The position numbers and the translations under genes are program-made. Shown piece by piece: positions 33,965 to 41,680 of a DNA stretch of 64,000 nt. The notes beneath the pieces were generated by a model, which did not search any database, was not told the DNA's origin, and worked only from the letters and a program-made list of their open reading frames with translations. The stretch comes from Polyangiaceae bacterium UTPRO1 (lineage in GTDB: Bacteria; Desulfobacterota; Binatia; UTPRO1): positions 1 through 64,000 of the forward strand of contig MWST01000015.1 of NCBI GenBank assembly GCA_002050235.1. The letters are read 5' to 3'. Every line of letters starts with the position of its first letter. Within the stretch, counting starts at the first letter, position 1.

Positions 33965-35031
33965 TTATGCCTTAGTATACCTCTCAGATCTTTCGCGAAC
34001 ATATGGGCCGTCTTGTGCATTTTAGTCAAAAATCTCGATGTCACATTCAGCTTCTCCACGCCCGCCGGGATCCTCAACCCTTGACTGTCTGACATATCAT
34101 ATTTCCAATAACTGCCCCATATATTATCCAATCTTTGTGGCTGAATTGTTCCCCGTCCCGCATTTGGCGTGAAGGTGAACTCACCAAAATATACGTCAGG
34201 CCCTTTGAGGTAAACGTCAACCCGTATAAAATCCATATCAGCGGCCAACTGCTCCACGATGCTAATCATCTTGTTAAGGTTCGATGGTCGCTGCATCCCA
34301 AATCCTTCAGGATCTCTCCAACGCGCCCTGATCCGGTTCCATCCTACATCATATAATGTCGACCTAACTTCTCCCGAATGATCGACGTCCACCATGATGA
34401 ATCGTAATTTTCCGTGAAAACAGAAGCATCTACATTCTAGGAAATCATCAATATACTCCTCGAAGAACACGCGCGGCTTGATAGGCACGTACTGTCTCTC
34501 TCTGCCCCTATTGTACGTTTTATTTAACCAGAGCCCGGCCTGCTTCTCAAGCATATCCGTAATAACGGTCTTGCCAGTATTGATTTCTTTCCCGTCCTTA
34601 ACTCTAATGCACCATCCTGAACCGTGATTCGCCTTGACAACGTAAGAGCTCGAGCTGAAATCATAAGTTTCAATGACGCGGGCAATTTTGCACTCTGGAG
34701 CACGCTGTTTTGCAATAGATTTTGCTTCAATCTTATCGACAAAATGCCATGAATTCCTGATAGGATGGCGGGAACGCCATTTGATCTTCTCCGTAAAAGA
34801 CATCTTGCTCCATCGGTTTTGATTCATTGAATCAATTAGAATATAGACGTTAAACGAAGTGGGCGATTTTCCAATAAGGTCGGCTGCAGAGGGTTGAGGG
34901 AACAGTTTGCTTGAATAAAAGAAGCGCGCCGTAAGGCTTTTATCGAATCTATCCTTGATACACGTATCACAGGGATGAATTCTTCGAATGTGCGTATTAT
35001 CGCAGTTAATGCAATAAGGGTCCTGCGGCAA
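33961..35031 (-). CDS. TupA-like ATP-grasp protein on AT-rich insert
   Basis: A frame of up to 356 residues with the TupA-like ATP-grasp pattern: KMSFTEKIKWRSRHPIRNSW, VVKANHGSGWCIRVKDGKEI, KPRVFFEEYIDDFLECRCFC, and DFIRVDVYLKGPDVYFGEFT with the metal-binding acidic residues. Relatives occur in polysaccharide clusters. The N-terminal 25 residues hold two CxxC pairs (CINC, CDTC) suggestive of a small zinc knuckle. The only upstream start is a TTG lying inside repeat copy B, so the 5' end may be truncated; Met69 (34827) is an alternative. Composition is strikingly AT-rich compared with both flanks, indicating transfer. Confidence 0.7.
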   Translation of the reverse strand: MPQDPYCINCDNTHIRRIHPCDTCIKDRFDKSLTARFFYSSKLFPQPSAADLIGKSPTSFNVYILIDSMNQNRWSKMSFTEKIKWRSRHPIRNSWHFVDKIEAKSIAKQRAPECKIARVIETYDFSSSSYVVKANHGSGWCIRVKDGKEINTGKTVITDMLEKQAGLWLNKTYNRGRERQYVPIKPRVFFEEYIDDFLECRCFCFHGKLRFIMVDVDHSGEVRSTLYDVGWNRIRARWRDPEGFGMQRPSNLNKMISIVEQLAADMDFIRVDVYLKGPDVYFGEFTFTPNAGRGTIQPQRLDNIWGSYWKYDMSDSQGLRIPAGVEKLNVTSRFLTKMHKTAHMFAKDLRGILRHN

Positions 35032-35116
35032 ACGGCAGTAGAGGCCCCCAACGTCCGATAGCGTGCATCGTGTCGACTCGCCGGAGCGAAAGGCCGTTGA
35101 AGATGTCTATCACCAC
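35023..35116. repeat. Imperfect direct repeat, copy B
   Basis: Second copy of the element described at 33659-33753, same orientation, with a one-base gap in the A-run after GAGCGAAA. It forms the right boundary of the AT-rich insert. On the minus strand it shows AACGGC near one end and GCCGTT near the other, a weak inverted-repeat tendency that is less clear in copy A. Confidence 0.8.
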
Positions 35117-35282
35117 GCCGCACCGCTCGAATCGGATGCCGTCGTCGTAGCTGTGCGGGCGTGCGCTGTGTCTCTTCGATCGCGTGTTCGAGGCCCAGCA
35201 TCTCGGGGTGTTCGCGGATGCGGGCGAGATGCTCGGCGGTCAGCCGGATCTGAGGATCTTCGAAGTCGGGTATGATCCTCAT
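35110..35282 (-). pseudogene. Truncated small-protein gene cut at repeat B
   Basis: Starting at an ATG at 35282, the frame gives MRIIPDFEDPQIRLTAEHLA, RIREHPEMLGLEHAIEET and a few further residues. This resembles the N-terminus of small phage/plasmid-linked PBECR/DUF4258-like proteins, which continue with a basic nuclease-like strand. The expected continuation is not found in any frame: the sequence runs into repeat copy B and then the AT-rich insert. It is probably the stump of a gene disrupted when the insert arrived. Confidence 0.4.
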
Positions 35283-35471
35283 CCGTCGGTCCGGAGTTAA
35301 TTCGAGCCGTACATCCCCGCTCGACGCGTGACGGAGGTTCCGTAGCAGCCGCCCGTGCGCGCGAGACCAACAGGGCCACGCCAGCACCCGCCGGAACAAC
35401 CTCACCACGATCGGGCCAACGAGATCGGACTATCCGCGCTCGTACTTCCCTGCTGGATGGCGAGGTTTCAG

Positions 35472-36272
35472 TCAGCGTGCGCGCCGCTGGGTGGCGTGCC
35501 GTAAATTGAGCTTCGCCACCGCCCGTTGCAGCTGCGCGATCTCGCGCGCCTGGGTCTGAAGCGCCGCGACCGCCATGCTGGTGTACGCGTATAGGTCGAC
35601 GCGATCGCCGCTCGCTGCGACCGCGGGGCTCTGCGGCACGTCGTCGATGATGAAGCCTAGGTGCGTGGCAGACGAGGTGCTCGACGCCGCGTAGCGATAC
35701 TTGGCGAGACGGTAGGCCACGAGCTCGTCGTGGAGGCGTCTCGTCTCGGCCCGAGTCAGGTAAGCGACGTCCGTCTTGACAGCCCGCCGCGACGGTATGC
35801 CGCAGCCCGCCGGGACACCGGGATCGGTGGTCGCGGTTCGGGTGAGCTTCCACTTGCACGTCCCGTGGCTCGGCGCGCCGACGTCGTCGTTGGCGACGAT
35901 CGTGATGCCCGTGATCGTGGCTTTCACCTTGCCGGTCTTGGTCTTCACCGAGAAGCGTCCGAGCGCGTCGAACGGGGTCGTGTCGACGTGATCACGGCAG
36001 TGGCGCACCGAGAGCTCGCCCTTGTCGGGTTTCTCGGTGCCGAAATTGGCAATGCCGGAATAGAGATGCTGGCTGCCGATGGCGCTGTCGAAGCCGAGCG
36101 CATTGCCGACCTGGGTGATCGCGACCGTGCCTTCCCGATCGACCTTGGACTTGACGCCGGCATCGAAGAACTTGCACTTGCAGGTCCCCGTCCAACTGCC
36201 CGTGAGGTCGAAGGCGGCCGCCGGACCGGCGACGGCGAGCAGCAGCGGAACGACGACGAGGCGACGTAGCAT
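35472..36272 (-). CDS. Secreted protein with S74-like C-terminal region
   Basis: A 266-residue protein with a signal peptide (MLRRLVVVPLLLAVAGPAAA). The N-terminal domain (FDLTGSWTGTCKCKFFDAGV) is a beta-rich fold about 130 residues long. The last 85 residues (YRLAKYRYAASSTSSATHLG, FIIDDVPQ, DLYAYTSMAVAALQTQAREI) resemble the triple-stranded, coiled-coil end of Peptidase_S74 intramolecular chaperones found on phage tail spikes and surface fibres. Whether the Ser-Lys self-cleavage pair is present was not established. Surface or extracellular trimer is an inference. The stop lies about 190 bp from the truncated gene stump. Confidence 0.6.
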   Translation of the reverse strand: MLRRLVVVPLLLAVAGPAAAFDLTGSWTGTCKCKFFDAGVKSKVDREGTVAITQVGNALGFDSAIGSQHLYSGIANFGTEKPDKGELSVRHCRDHVDTTPFDALGRFSVKTKTGKVKATITGITIVANDDVGAPSHGTCKWKLTRTATTDPGVPAGCGIPSRRAVKTDVAYLTRAETRRLHDELVAYRLAKYRYAASSTSSATHLGFIIDDVPQSPAVAASGDRVDLYAYTSMAVAALQTQAREIAQLQRAVAKLNLRHATQRRAR

Positions 36273-36476
36273 GGCGCGATTCCTCCCCTGGGAAGCGCGT
36301 TCTCTGCCGGAAGCGCTGCGATTGTCAACGACGAGCGCGGCGCGAACGGCAGATCCGCTCGATCGACCCGCTCGGCGCCGACTCAGTGTCCGCGCCGCCC
36401 CGTCGCCGCCCGCCACACGGGCGTGAGCACGAAGCTCACGAGCGGGATGAGCACGATGCCCGAGAGGAGGCCGTGG

Positions 36477-36519
36477 CAAACGGCAGTAGCGGCCCGAACG
36501 TCCGCTAGAGATCCGTATC
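36477..36519. repeat. Partial copy C of the direct-repeat element
   Basis: CAAACGGCAGTAG, GGCCCGAACGTCCG and TAG recur here in the same order and orientation as in copies A and B, but the similarity ends after about 40 bases. It sits 33 bp upstream of the YjbQ-like gene. Confidence 0.65.
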
Positions 36520-36552
36520 AAACCCCTCTCGCGGGCGGCGCGCGTCGCCGGT

Positions 36553-36984
36553 ATGGTCGCGACCGTGCGCCAGGCCACCCATCGCCTGCAGACCCGGACA
36601 CGCGGCGCCGGTCTCCACGACGTGACGTCGGAGCTCCGGGCGTGGCTCGCGCGCCAGGGCGTGCGCGAGGGACTGCTCACCGTGTTCATCCGCCACACCT
36701 CGGCGTCGCTCGTGATCCAGGAGAACGCCGATTCCGACGTCCTGCACGACCTCGAGTCGTTCCTGCGGCGGCTCGTTCCGGAAGGCGATCGATCGTATCG
36801 GCACACCACCGAAGGCCCCGACGACATGCCGGCGCACATCCGCGCCGCGTTGACGGCGACCCAGCTCTCGATCCCGGTCGTCGACGGCGTGCTCGCACTC
36901 GGCACCTGGCAGGGGGTGTACGTGTTCGAACATCGTGCGGTGCCGCACGTGCGCGAGCTCGTCTTGCATCTCGTCGGCGAGTGA
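36553..36984 (+). CDS. yjbQ: YjbQ/UPF0047-family protein
   Basis: A 143-residue single-domain protein. The signature VFIRHTSASLVIQENADSDV and DLESFLRRLVP, then YRHTTEGPDDMPAHIRAAL and LGTWQGVYVFEHR, match the YjbQ family exactly in order. Some members show weak thiamine-phosphate synthase activity. The conserved His residues suggest metal or phosphate binding. The true role is unsettled. It is followed 52 bp later by a SnoaL-like gene on the same strand. Confidence 0.9.
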   Translation: MVATVRQATHRLQTRTRGAGLHDVTSELRAWLARQGVREGLLTVFIRHTSASLVIQENADSDVLHDLESFLRRLVPEGDRSYRHTTEGPDDMPAHIRAALTATQLSIPVVDGVLALGTWQGVYVFEHRAVPHVRELVLHLVGE

Positions 36985-37036
36985 GCCACAGAAGCTCGCG
37001 CGCCTGCGGGCGACGACTACGCTGGGGGATCCGTTC

Positions 37037-37438
37037 ATGTCTGCTGCGACCGCCACCCGACAGGAGCTCGAAGCGCTCGTGCTCGCCTTTACCGAGGCCT
37101 TCAACCGCGAAGATCTCGACGCGGTGATGGCGTGCCTGACCGACGATGCCGTCTACGATCAGTTGGACGGCGCACGCGCCGTCGGGAAGGCGGCCATTCG
37201 CGAGGCGTTCGTGCCGCAGTTCCGAGGAGACTTCGGGACGATGCGGTTTCGCACCGAGGACTGTTTCGTAGATGCGACCGCGCGAAAAGCCATGATCCGT
37301 TGGACATGTACGCTCGAGCGCGACGGTCTCGTCCGCGGCTGGCGCGGCCTCGATCTCCTCCACTTCGAGGGCCGCCTCGTGAAGGAGAAACACACCTACG
37401 CCAAGGCGGACGTGCCGAAGCTCGGTCCGATCGACTGA
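37037..37438 (+). CDS. SnoaL-like/NTF2-fold protein
   Basis: A 133-residue alpha+beta cone protein: LVLAFTEAFNREDLDAVMAC, FRTEDCFVDATARKAMIRWT and GWRGLDLLHFEGRLVKEKHT are typical SnoaL-like segments. The family includes small isomerases, cyclases and binding proteins, and sequence alone does not show which. The start MSAATATRQELEALV was chosen over an upstream frame overlapping yjbQ. The next 257 bases hold no intact gene. Confidence 0.8.
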   Translation: MSAATATRQELEALVLAFTEAFNREDLDAVMACLTDDAVYDQLDGARAVGKAAIREAFVPQFRGDFGTMRFRTEDCFVDATARKAMIRWTCTLERDGLVRGWRGLDLLHFEGRLVKEKHTYAKADVPKLGPID

Positions 37439-37695
37439 GCGTACCGGTCCGCCTCGTCGCTCCCGACGGTTGCGTGCGGCGTCGACGAGACGAGCGTCAC
37501 CGACATCTGCTCGTAGCTGAACGAGCGGCACCACGAGGTCGCCACGGTCGGAGTCGACTACGACCAGTGCAATCCGATGCGCCCGTAGCACCAGCGGTCG
37601 GTCGACGGCCGCGTCGATGGCGGGCTCGCGCCCGAGAGGATGCACGCCGAGCGCACAAACGCCATCATCTGTTCGCACGCGCTCCGACCATCTAG

Positions 37696-38053
37696 GATTA
37701 CCTGTTCGAAAGACCATTCCGTATAGGGTTCCTGCAGAGTGGGCAGGTGGTTGTCGCCAGCGCGACAGTGGACGAGAACAACGGCAACTTGACGGTGAAG
37801 CTCACCAACGTCCGTTATATCGAAAGGGATTTCGCTACCGACCAGCCCGTTCAGGGCGGGAGTGCATTGTCATAGAGAGCCTCGACATTGATACGTCATG
37901 GAAGGGCAGTTCTGGCGCTGGCGGGGCCAGCAGCACCGGAGCTCTGGCACCGGCGGTGGTTACGGCTGCACTAGCGGTGACGAGTTGAGCGTTGCCCTAG
38001 GTAGCCTTGTCCTGTTGTTGCGCCGCCGTCGCCGCGTTCGACGCGCATGCTGA
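37696..38053 (+). pseudogene. Degraded secreted protein with Myxo-CTERM-like tail
   Basis: Three pieces in different frames line up as one protein end. The first is GQVVVASATVDENNGNLTVK then LTNVRYIERDFATD. After a one-base shift near 37862 comes ECIVIESLDIDTSW. After another shift comes GTGGGYGCTSGDELSVALGS then LVLLLRRRRR. The last piece has the Gly-Cys, hydrophobic span and Arg-run pattern of Myxo-CTERM-like sorting signals. The 5' end is missing. The final TGA overlaps the ATG of the SGNH hydrolase gene. Confidence 0.55.
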
Positions 38054-38799
38054 GGTACGTGGCCCTCGGTGACAGCACCGCCGAGGGCCTACAGGACCCG
38101 GATGGCCAGGGCGGTTACGTCGGTTGGGCGGACCGCCTGGCCGGGCATCTGAAGGCAGCGCATGGCGGTGTAGCTTACGCCAACCTGGCTGTTCGCGGAC
38201 TGCGTGCCAGCGAGATAAGGACGAGGCAACTGGGCTCGGCGCTCGCGCTCCGGCCGCAGGTGGCGTCCGTGGTTGGCGGCGTCAACGACTTCCTCCGGCC
38301 ACGTTTCGATGCCGACGTCGTCGCAGCTGAAGTGCGATTTATGATCGCGGCGCTCCGGGCAACAGGCGCGCGGGTCATCACCTTCACCATGCCGGATATG
38401 ACCCCGGTGAATCCGTTGGCGGGTTTGATTCGCGGGCGCCTTGTCGCATTGAACGAGCGTCTACGACGAACGTGCCGAGACACGGGGGCGCTGTTGCTCG
38501 ATCTCGAGCACACTCCGGTCAGTCGCGACCCTCGTCTCTGGGCGGAAGACAGGCTTCACCCCAGCACTGCCGGGCATGAGCGCATTGCCGCCGGGCTTGC
38601 CTGGGTCCTCGGTCTTACCGGTTTCGATGATTGGGCTCGGGAGATTGTCGAAGCGCCGGAGAAGTCGTTGTCCGATCGGGCGCGCAGAGAACTCGCCTGG
38701 AGCACACGGTGGTTTCTGCCTTGGGTGGTGCGACATGCGGTGGGTCGCTCGTCGGCCCATGGGCGCGTCGCCAAGCGTCCCGAGTTGCGGCCTCTCTGA
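38047..38799 (+). CDS. SGNH/GDSL-family hydrolase
   Basis: A 250-residue esterase-type protein. Block I is YVALGDSTAEGLQDP (nucleophile Ser). Block II is a Gly in NLAVRGLRASEI, block III is GGVNDFLRP and block V is DRLHPSTAGHERIA with the catalytic His. All four blocks are intact. The family hydrolyses ester bonds of lipids, sugars or peptidoglycan substituents. No signal peptide is visible, so it is probably cytoplasmic. The last 60 residues (SLSDRARRELAWSTRWFLPW) form an amphipathic extension. Confidence 0.88.
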   Translation: MLRYVALGDSTAEGLQDPDGQGGYVGWADRLAGHLKAAHGGVAYANLAVRGLRASEIRTRQLGSALALRPQVASVVGGVNDFLRPRFDADVVAAEVRFMIAALRATGARVITFTMPDMTPVNPLAGLIRGRLVALNERLRRTCRDTGALLLDLEHTPVSRDPRLWAEDRLHPSTAGHERIAAGLAWVLGLTGFDDWAREIVEAPEKSLSDRARRELAWSTRWFLPWVVRHAVGRSSAHGRVAKRPELRPL

Positions 38800-38820
38800 A
38801 GGCGAAGCCGCGCTACCGGC

Positions 38821-39627
38821 TCAGCGACCCTTCCAGACCGGCGCTCGCTTCTGCGTGAACGCGGCGATACCCTCGGCCGCGTCCTCGGCGAGCATGTTAC
38901 GCACCGCCACTTCGGACGCGTAGTCGTAGGCCGAGGCGAGATCCATCCCGAGCTGCCTGTAGAACGCCTGCTTGCCCAGCGCGACGGTGAACGGCGACTT
39001 GCCCGCGATCTCGGCGGCGAGCGCCCCGACGGCCGCATCCAGCTGCGCGGCCGGGACGGCGTCGTTGATCAGCCCGAAGCGCAGCGCCGTAGCGGCATCG
39101 ATCAGCCGGCCGGTGAGCAGCATCTGCAATGCGTGCTTGGGTGCGATCGCGCGGCTGATCGCGACCATCGGCGTCAGGCACCAGAGACCGATGTTGACGC
39201 CGGGGGTCGCAAAACGCGCACTGTCGGCGGCGATCGCCAGGTCGCAGGCCGCGACGAGCTGGGCGCCGGCGGCCGTGGCCACGCCCTCGACCTTCGCGAT
39301 CACCGGCTTCGGGATCGCGACGATCGTCTGCATCATCCGGCTGCACTGTGCCGCGACTGCCTTCGCAAACGAAGGATCACGGTTGCTCTGGAACTCCTTC
39401 AAGTCGTGCCCGGCGCAGAACACTTTGCCGCCCGCACCGGCGAGCACGACGACGTGCACACCGGTATCGGCCGCGGCAGCGTCGAGCGCGCTCTGCAGCG
39501 CCGCGATCATCGCCGTCGACAGGCTGTTGCCGGCGTGCGGACGGTTCAGCGTCAGCGTCAGCACGCCGCCCTCGCGGGCGCGGGTTACGAGCGTTTCGTC
39601 CGGCGGTGCAACGGCGGCGGCGTCCAT
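38821..39627 (-). CDS. Enoyl-CoA hydratase/isomerase family protein
   Basis: A 268-residue crotonase-fold protein. GGVLTLTLNRPHAGNSLSTA, the oxyanion-hole segment AGAGGKVFCAGHDLKEFQSN and VEGVATAAGAQLVAACDLAI, and FATPGVNIGLWCLTPMVAIS are diagnostic. The usual second catalytic Glu positions are not obvious, so isomerase or other CoA-related chemistry is possible; the pattern recalls ECHDC3-like proteins. The start MDAAAVAPPDETL was chosen because upstream sequence is Arg/Pro-rich and not crotonase-like. It is monocistronic. Confidence 0.87.
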   Translation of the reverse strand: MDAAAVAPPDETLVTRAREGGVLTLTLNRPHAGNSLSTAMIAALQSALDAAAADTGVHVVVLAGAGGKVFCAGHDLKEFQSNRDPSFAKAVAAQCSRMMQTIVAIPKPVIAKVEGVATAAGAQLVAACDLAIAADSARFATPGVNIGLWCLTPMVAISRAIAPKHALQMLLTGRLIDAATALRFGLINDAVPAAQLDAAVGALAAEIAGKSPFTVALGKQAFYRQLGMDLASAYDYASEVAVRNMLAEDAAEGIAAFTQKRAPVWKGR

Positions 39628-40169
39628 CGTGTCGCTTCCTCTGTGCGGCCCGGCGATTCTTGCCCAGGGCCGGCTGTGCAGCAAGCGATGCCGCGACCGA
39701 TGCCGCGACCGCCCCGGCCCGGTCGAGGCCGCTCGTCCCCCGGCATGGCGGACCGGCCGCGTACTGCAGCCAGCTCGAGCGGTCGCACGCGGAAACCTAC
39801 CGACGGTGCCGGTATCGCGGCAACGCACGAACACGGACCGAGGCGGAAGCGGTCGATGTGGCTTCTCACAAACATTCTCCCCAGGTCGGCCGCGCCGGCG
39901 ATGTGCGGGCATCGCTTCAAAGTCGTCCTGCACGCGCGCGACGTGGGCACGATACGCCCGAACCGCGCGCGAGTTGCGGTCGAAGCGTACGGCTCCGATC
40001 GCGGCCCGACTCGCCGCCGTCATGAGTCGCGACCGGCTCGACGCCGAGCTTGACGACCGCGGTGACGTCCGTGTCGCCCGCCCGTGCGATGGATCGGACG
40101 ACGAGCACGAGAACGAGCGGAACGAGACTGAGCGAGCGCACGGACGGTCGCTCCGTCACCAACCGTCGC
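39628..40169. other. Gene-free stretch
   Basis: About 540 bases between the crotonase start and the toxin-antitoxin operator. I find no convincing gene on either strand: open frames are Arg/Pro-rich shadows. A 12-bp unit CGATGCCGCGAC occurs twice in tandem at 39686-39709. The crotonase promoter should lie at the left end. Confidence 0.4.
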
Positions 40170-40194
40170 TTGACATAGTCGTGAATATAGTCAA
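40170..40194 (+). promoter_or_regulatory. Probable toxin-antitoxin operator
   Basis: TTGAC (40170-40174) and GTCAA (40190-40194) form an interrupted inverted repeat. ATAGTC occurs twice within it as a direct repeat. The element ends 10 bases before the antitoxin ATG, in a locally AT-rich patch, as expected for autoregulation by a Phd-type antitoxin. Confidence 0.5.
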
Positions 40195-40204
40195 CTAAGA
40201 GGAC

Positions 40205-40453
40205 ATGATGCGGGTCAACATTGCAGAAATCAAAGCGAATCTCTCCAGTTACATCGAGCGCGTCGAGAGTGGCGAGGTCATCGTACTGTGCCGTCGGAAC
40301 GTGCCGATCGCCGAGATCCGACCGCTGCGAAAGCTGCCGGAGCAGCCGAGGCCGGTCGGTATCGATCGCGGCATGACGATTCCGCCGAGCTTCTTCGAGC
40401 CGCTCCCGGACACGATTCTGGATGCCTTCGAGGGTCGCGACGAGTCGACGTGA
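40205..40453 (+). CDS. Phd/YefM-family antitoxin
   Basis: An 82-residue protein. The N-terminal DNA-binding domain MMRVNIAEIKANLSSYIERV with EVIVLCRRNVPIAEIRPL is the Phd/YefM fold. The C-terminal tail (IPPSFFEPLPDTILDAFEGR) is the unfolded region that wraps the toxin. It represses its own promoter and neutralises the downstream PIN toxin. Its stop overlaps the toxin start (GTGA), so the two are translationally coupled. AGAGGA precedes the start. Confidence 0.9.
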   Translation: MMRVNIAEIKANLSSYIERVESGEVIVLCRRNVPIAEIRPLRKLPEQPRPVGIDRGMTIPPSFFEPLPDTILDAFEGRDEST

Positions 40454-40836
40454 AACTCCTCCTCGACACGTGCACCTTCCTGTGGCTCGCCGCCGACGAC
40501 CCGCAAGTCTCCCCCACGGCTCGCGACGCCTGCCGCAATCCCGCAAACGAGGTATACCTGAGTGCTCTGTCGGCGTGGGAGATCGCGATCAAGCACCGCC
40601 TGGGTCGCCTGCCTCTCCCGGAGCCGCCGCCGCGCTACGTCGCCAGCCGGCGAACATGGCTCGGCCTCGAGCCTCTCGATTTCGACGCTGCCGCAGCCAC
40701 CCATGATGCGTTGCTTCCGCCGCTCCACCGCGATCCGTTCGACCGCGGCCTTGTCTCGCAGGCGATTCTGCTCGGGCTGAGTATCGTTACCCCGGATCCG
40801 GCCATCGCCCGCTATCCGGCCCCGATTCTCTGGTAG
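40450..40836 (+). CDS. vapC: PIN-domain toxin, VapC family
   Basis: A 128-residue PIN ribonuclease. The acidic residues expected to bind Mg2+ are all present: Asp6 (LLLDTCTFLWL), Glu44 (SAWEIAIK), Asp95 or Asp98 (HRDPFDR) and Asp116 (TPDPAIARYP). The domain is full length. VapC-type toxins cut tRNA or rRNA when freed from the antitoxin. A GTG start overlaps the antitoxin stop by four bases. Pairing of a Phd-type antitoxin with a PIN toxin is common. Confidence 0.92.
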   Translation: MKLLLDTCTFLWLAADDPQVSPTARDACRNPANEVYLSALSAWEIAIKHRLGRLPLPEPPPRYVASRRTWLGLEPLDFDAAAATHDALLPPLHRDPFDRGLVSQAILLGLSIVTPDPAIARYPAPILW

Positions 40837-40938
40837 GTCGGGGGTGGAAACGACGACGTCGGCATCGTTCGCAGCCCGGTCCGCGCCATTGCCCGAGTAG
40901 ACCATGGATCGGCTGCTGCAACGACGGGAAAGCTCATG

Positions 40939-41436
40939 CTAGCGCGGCGCGCTCGACTTCCAGCGGAGCTGGGAAACGACCGCTGACTCGAGCTTCACCC
41001 AGATGATCGCACCCACCGGGTGATTGTAGGGTACCGGCACCGGAAGACGCCGTGCCCGTGTCAGCACCCACGCGTAGGTGTGGTCGCCATAGTAGTGCGG
41101 ACCGGTGATCTCTTCCCGACGCTTGTTGAGCCGGGCTGCGTTGTCGCGCAGCTCGGCAACGCTCAGCGGACCGAGTACGTCGACGAACTCGCACGTCCCG
41201 ACCACCGTGCCAGTGCCCTTGGCGATCAGCGCGATCGGACCGCGGATGTTCGTCTTCCGGCCACGCAGCTCCCAGATCTTCTTCCCCGCAAGGATCCAGC
41301 CGATGTACGGCTCGGCGATGATGAGCCCGCGTACAGGAGCGGCGTCATGCGAGCGCGCTTGCCCGCTGCACCATTCGACGAGCGCTCGCGGCTCGGATCT
41401 CTCGAGACCGGAGCCGGCCTTTCTGGCGCGCTTCAT
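40939..41436 (-). CDS. ASCH-domain protein
   Basis: A 165-residue protein whose residues about 35-155 form an ASCH (PUA-like) domain. GLIIAEPYIGWILAGKKIWE and LRGRKTNIRGPIALIAKGTG carry the conserved Lys/Glu-x-R core. The end HPVGAIIWVKLE is a typical last strand. ASCH domains bind RNA or act as small hydrolases on modified nucleosides. The family does not fix which. The ATG overlaps the stop of a truncated upstream frame (ATGA). It may be linked to the nearby toxin-antitoxin pair only by location. Confidence 0.78.
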   Translation of the reverse strand: MKRARKAGSGLERSEPRALVEWCSGQARSHDAAPVRGLIIAEPYIGWILAGKKIWELRGRKTNIRGPIALIAKGTGTVVGTCEFVDVLGPLSVAELRDNAARLNKRREEITGPHYYGDHTYAWVLTRARRLPVPVPYNHPVGAIIWVKLESAVVSQLRWKSSAPR

Positions 41437-41552
41437 CGAGCCCGGCGAGGGATCTGTCGCCACACCTCGGCCAGATCCTCTCTCCGCCCCGGCATGCTGT
41501 GCAGCAAGAGCGCACCGGGGACATCTACCGAAAGTTCTACGAGCCGGAACAT
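41433..41552 (-). pseudogene. Truncated phosphatase-like N-terminus
   Basis: A 39-residue frame, MFRLVELSVDVPGALLLHSM, PGRREDLAEVWRQIPRRAR, with AGGAG about 10 bases before its ATG. The start resembles small tyrosine-phosphatase-like proteins (opening MFRL...LHSMPGR). The catalytic Cys loop that should follow is absent. Its stop overlaps the ATG of the ASCH gene. Probably the stump of a deleted gene. Confidence 0.35.
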
Positions 41553-41680
41553 GATTGCCTCTCCTCCTCGTCCTTCCTCCTGGCGGTTTCGATATCGCGT
41601 ATCGACCAGATACCGAGCGCGACCGGGGCATCGACGGCAGTACCGATCCTCGTCGGTGGCGAAACGACGGCCCGAGCCGC

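Noticed and set aside
33659..35116. Integron cassette with attC sites
   Set aside because: The one-gene, repeat-bounded layout is cassette-like and copy B has AACGGC/GCCGTT ends. Canonical RYYYAAC and GTTRRRY cores are not seen, and copy A breaks the inverted repeat.
37440..37695. Possible remnant of a ribose-5-phosphate isomerase B-like gene (LNERHHEVATVGVDY)
   Set aside because: The resemblance is short, the frame has stops, and the spacing to the next similar segment is wrong. Not supportable without a search.
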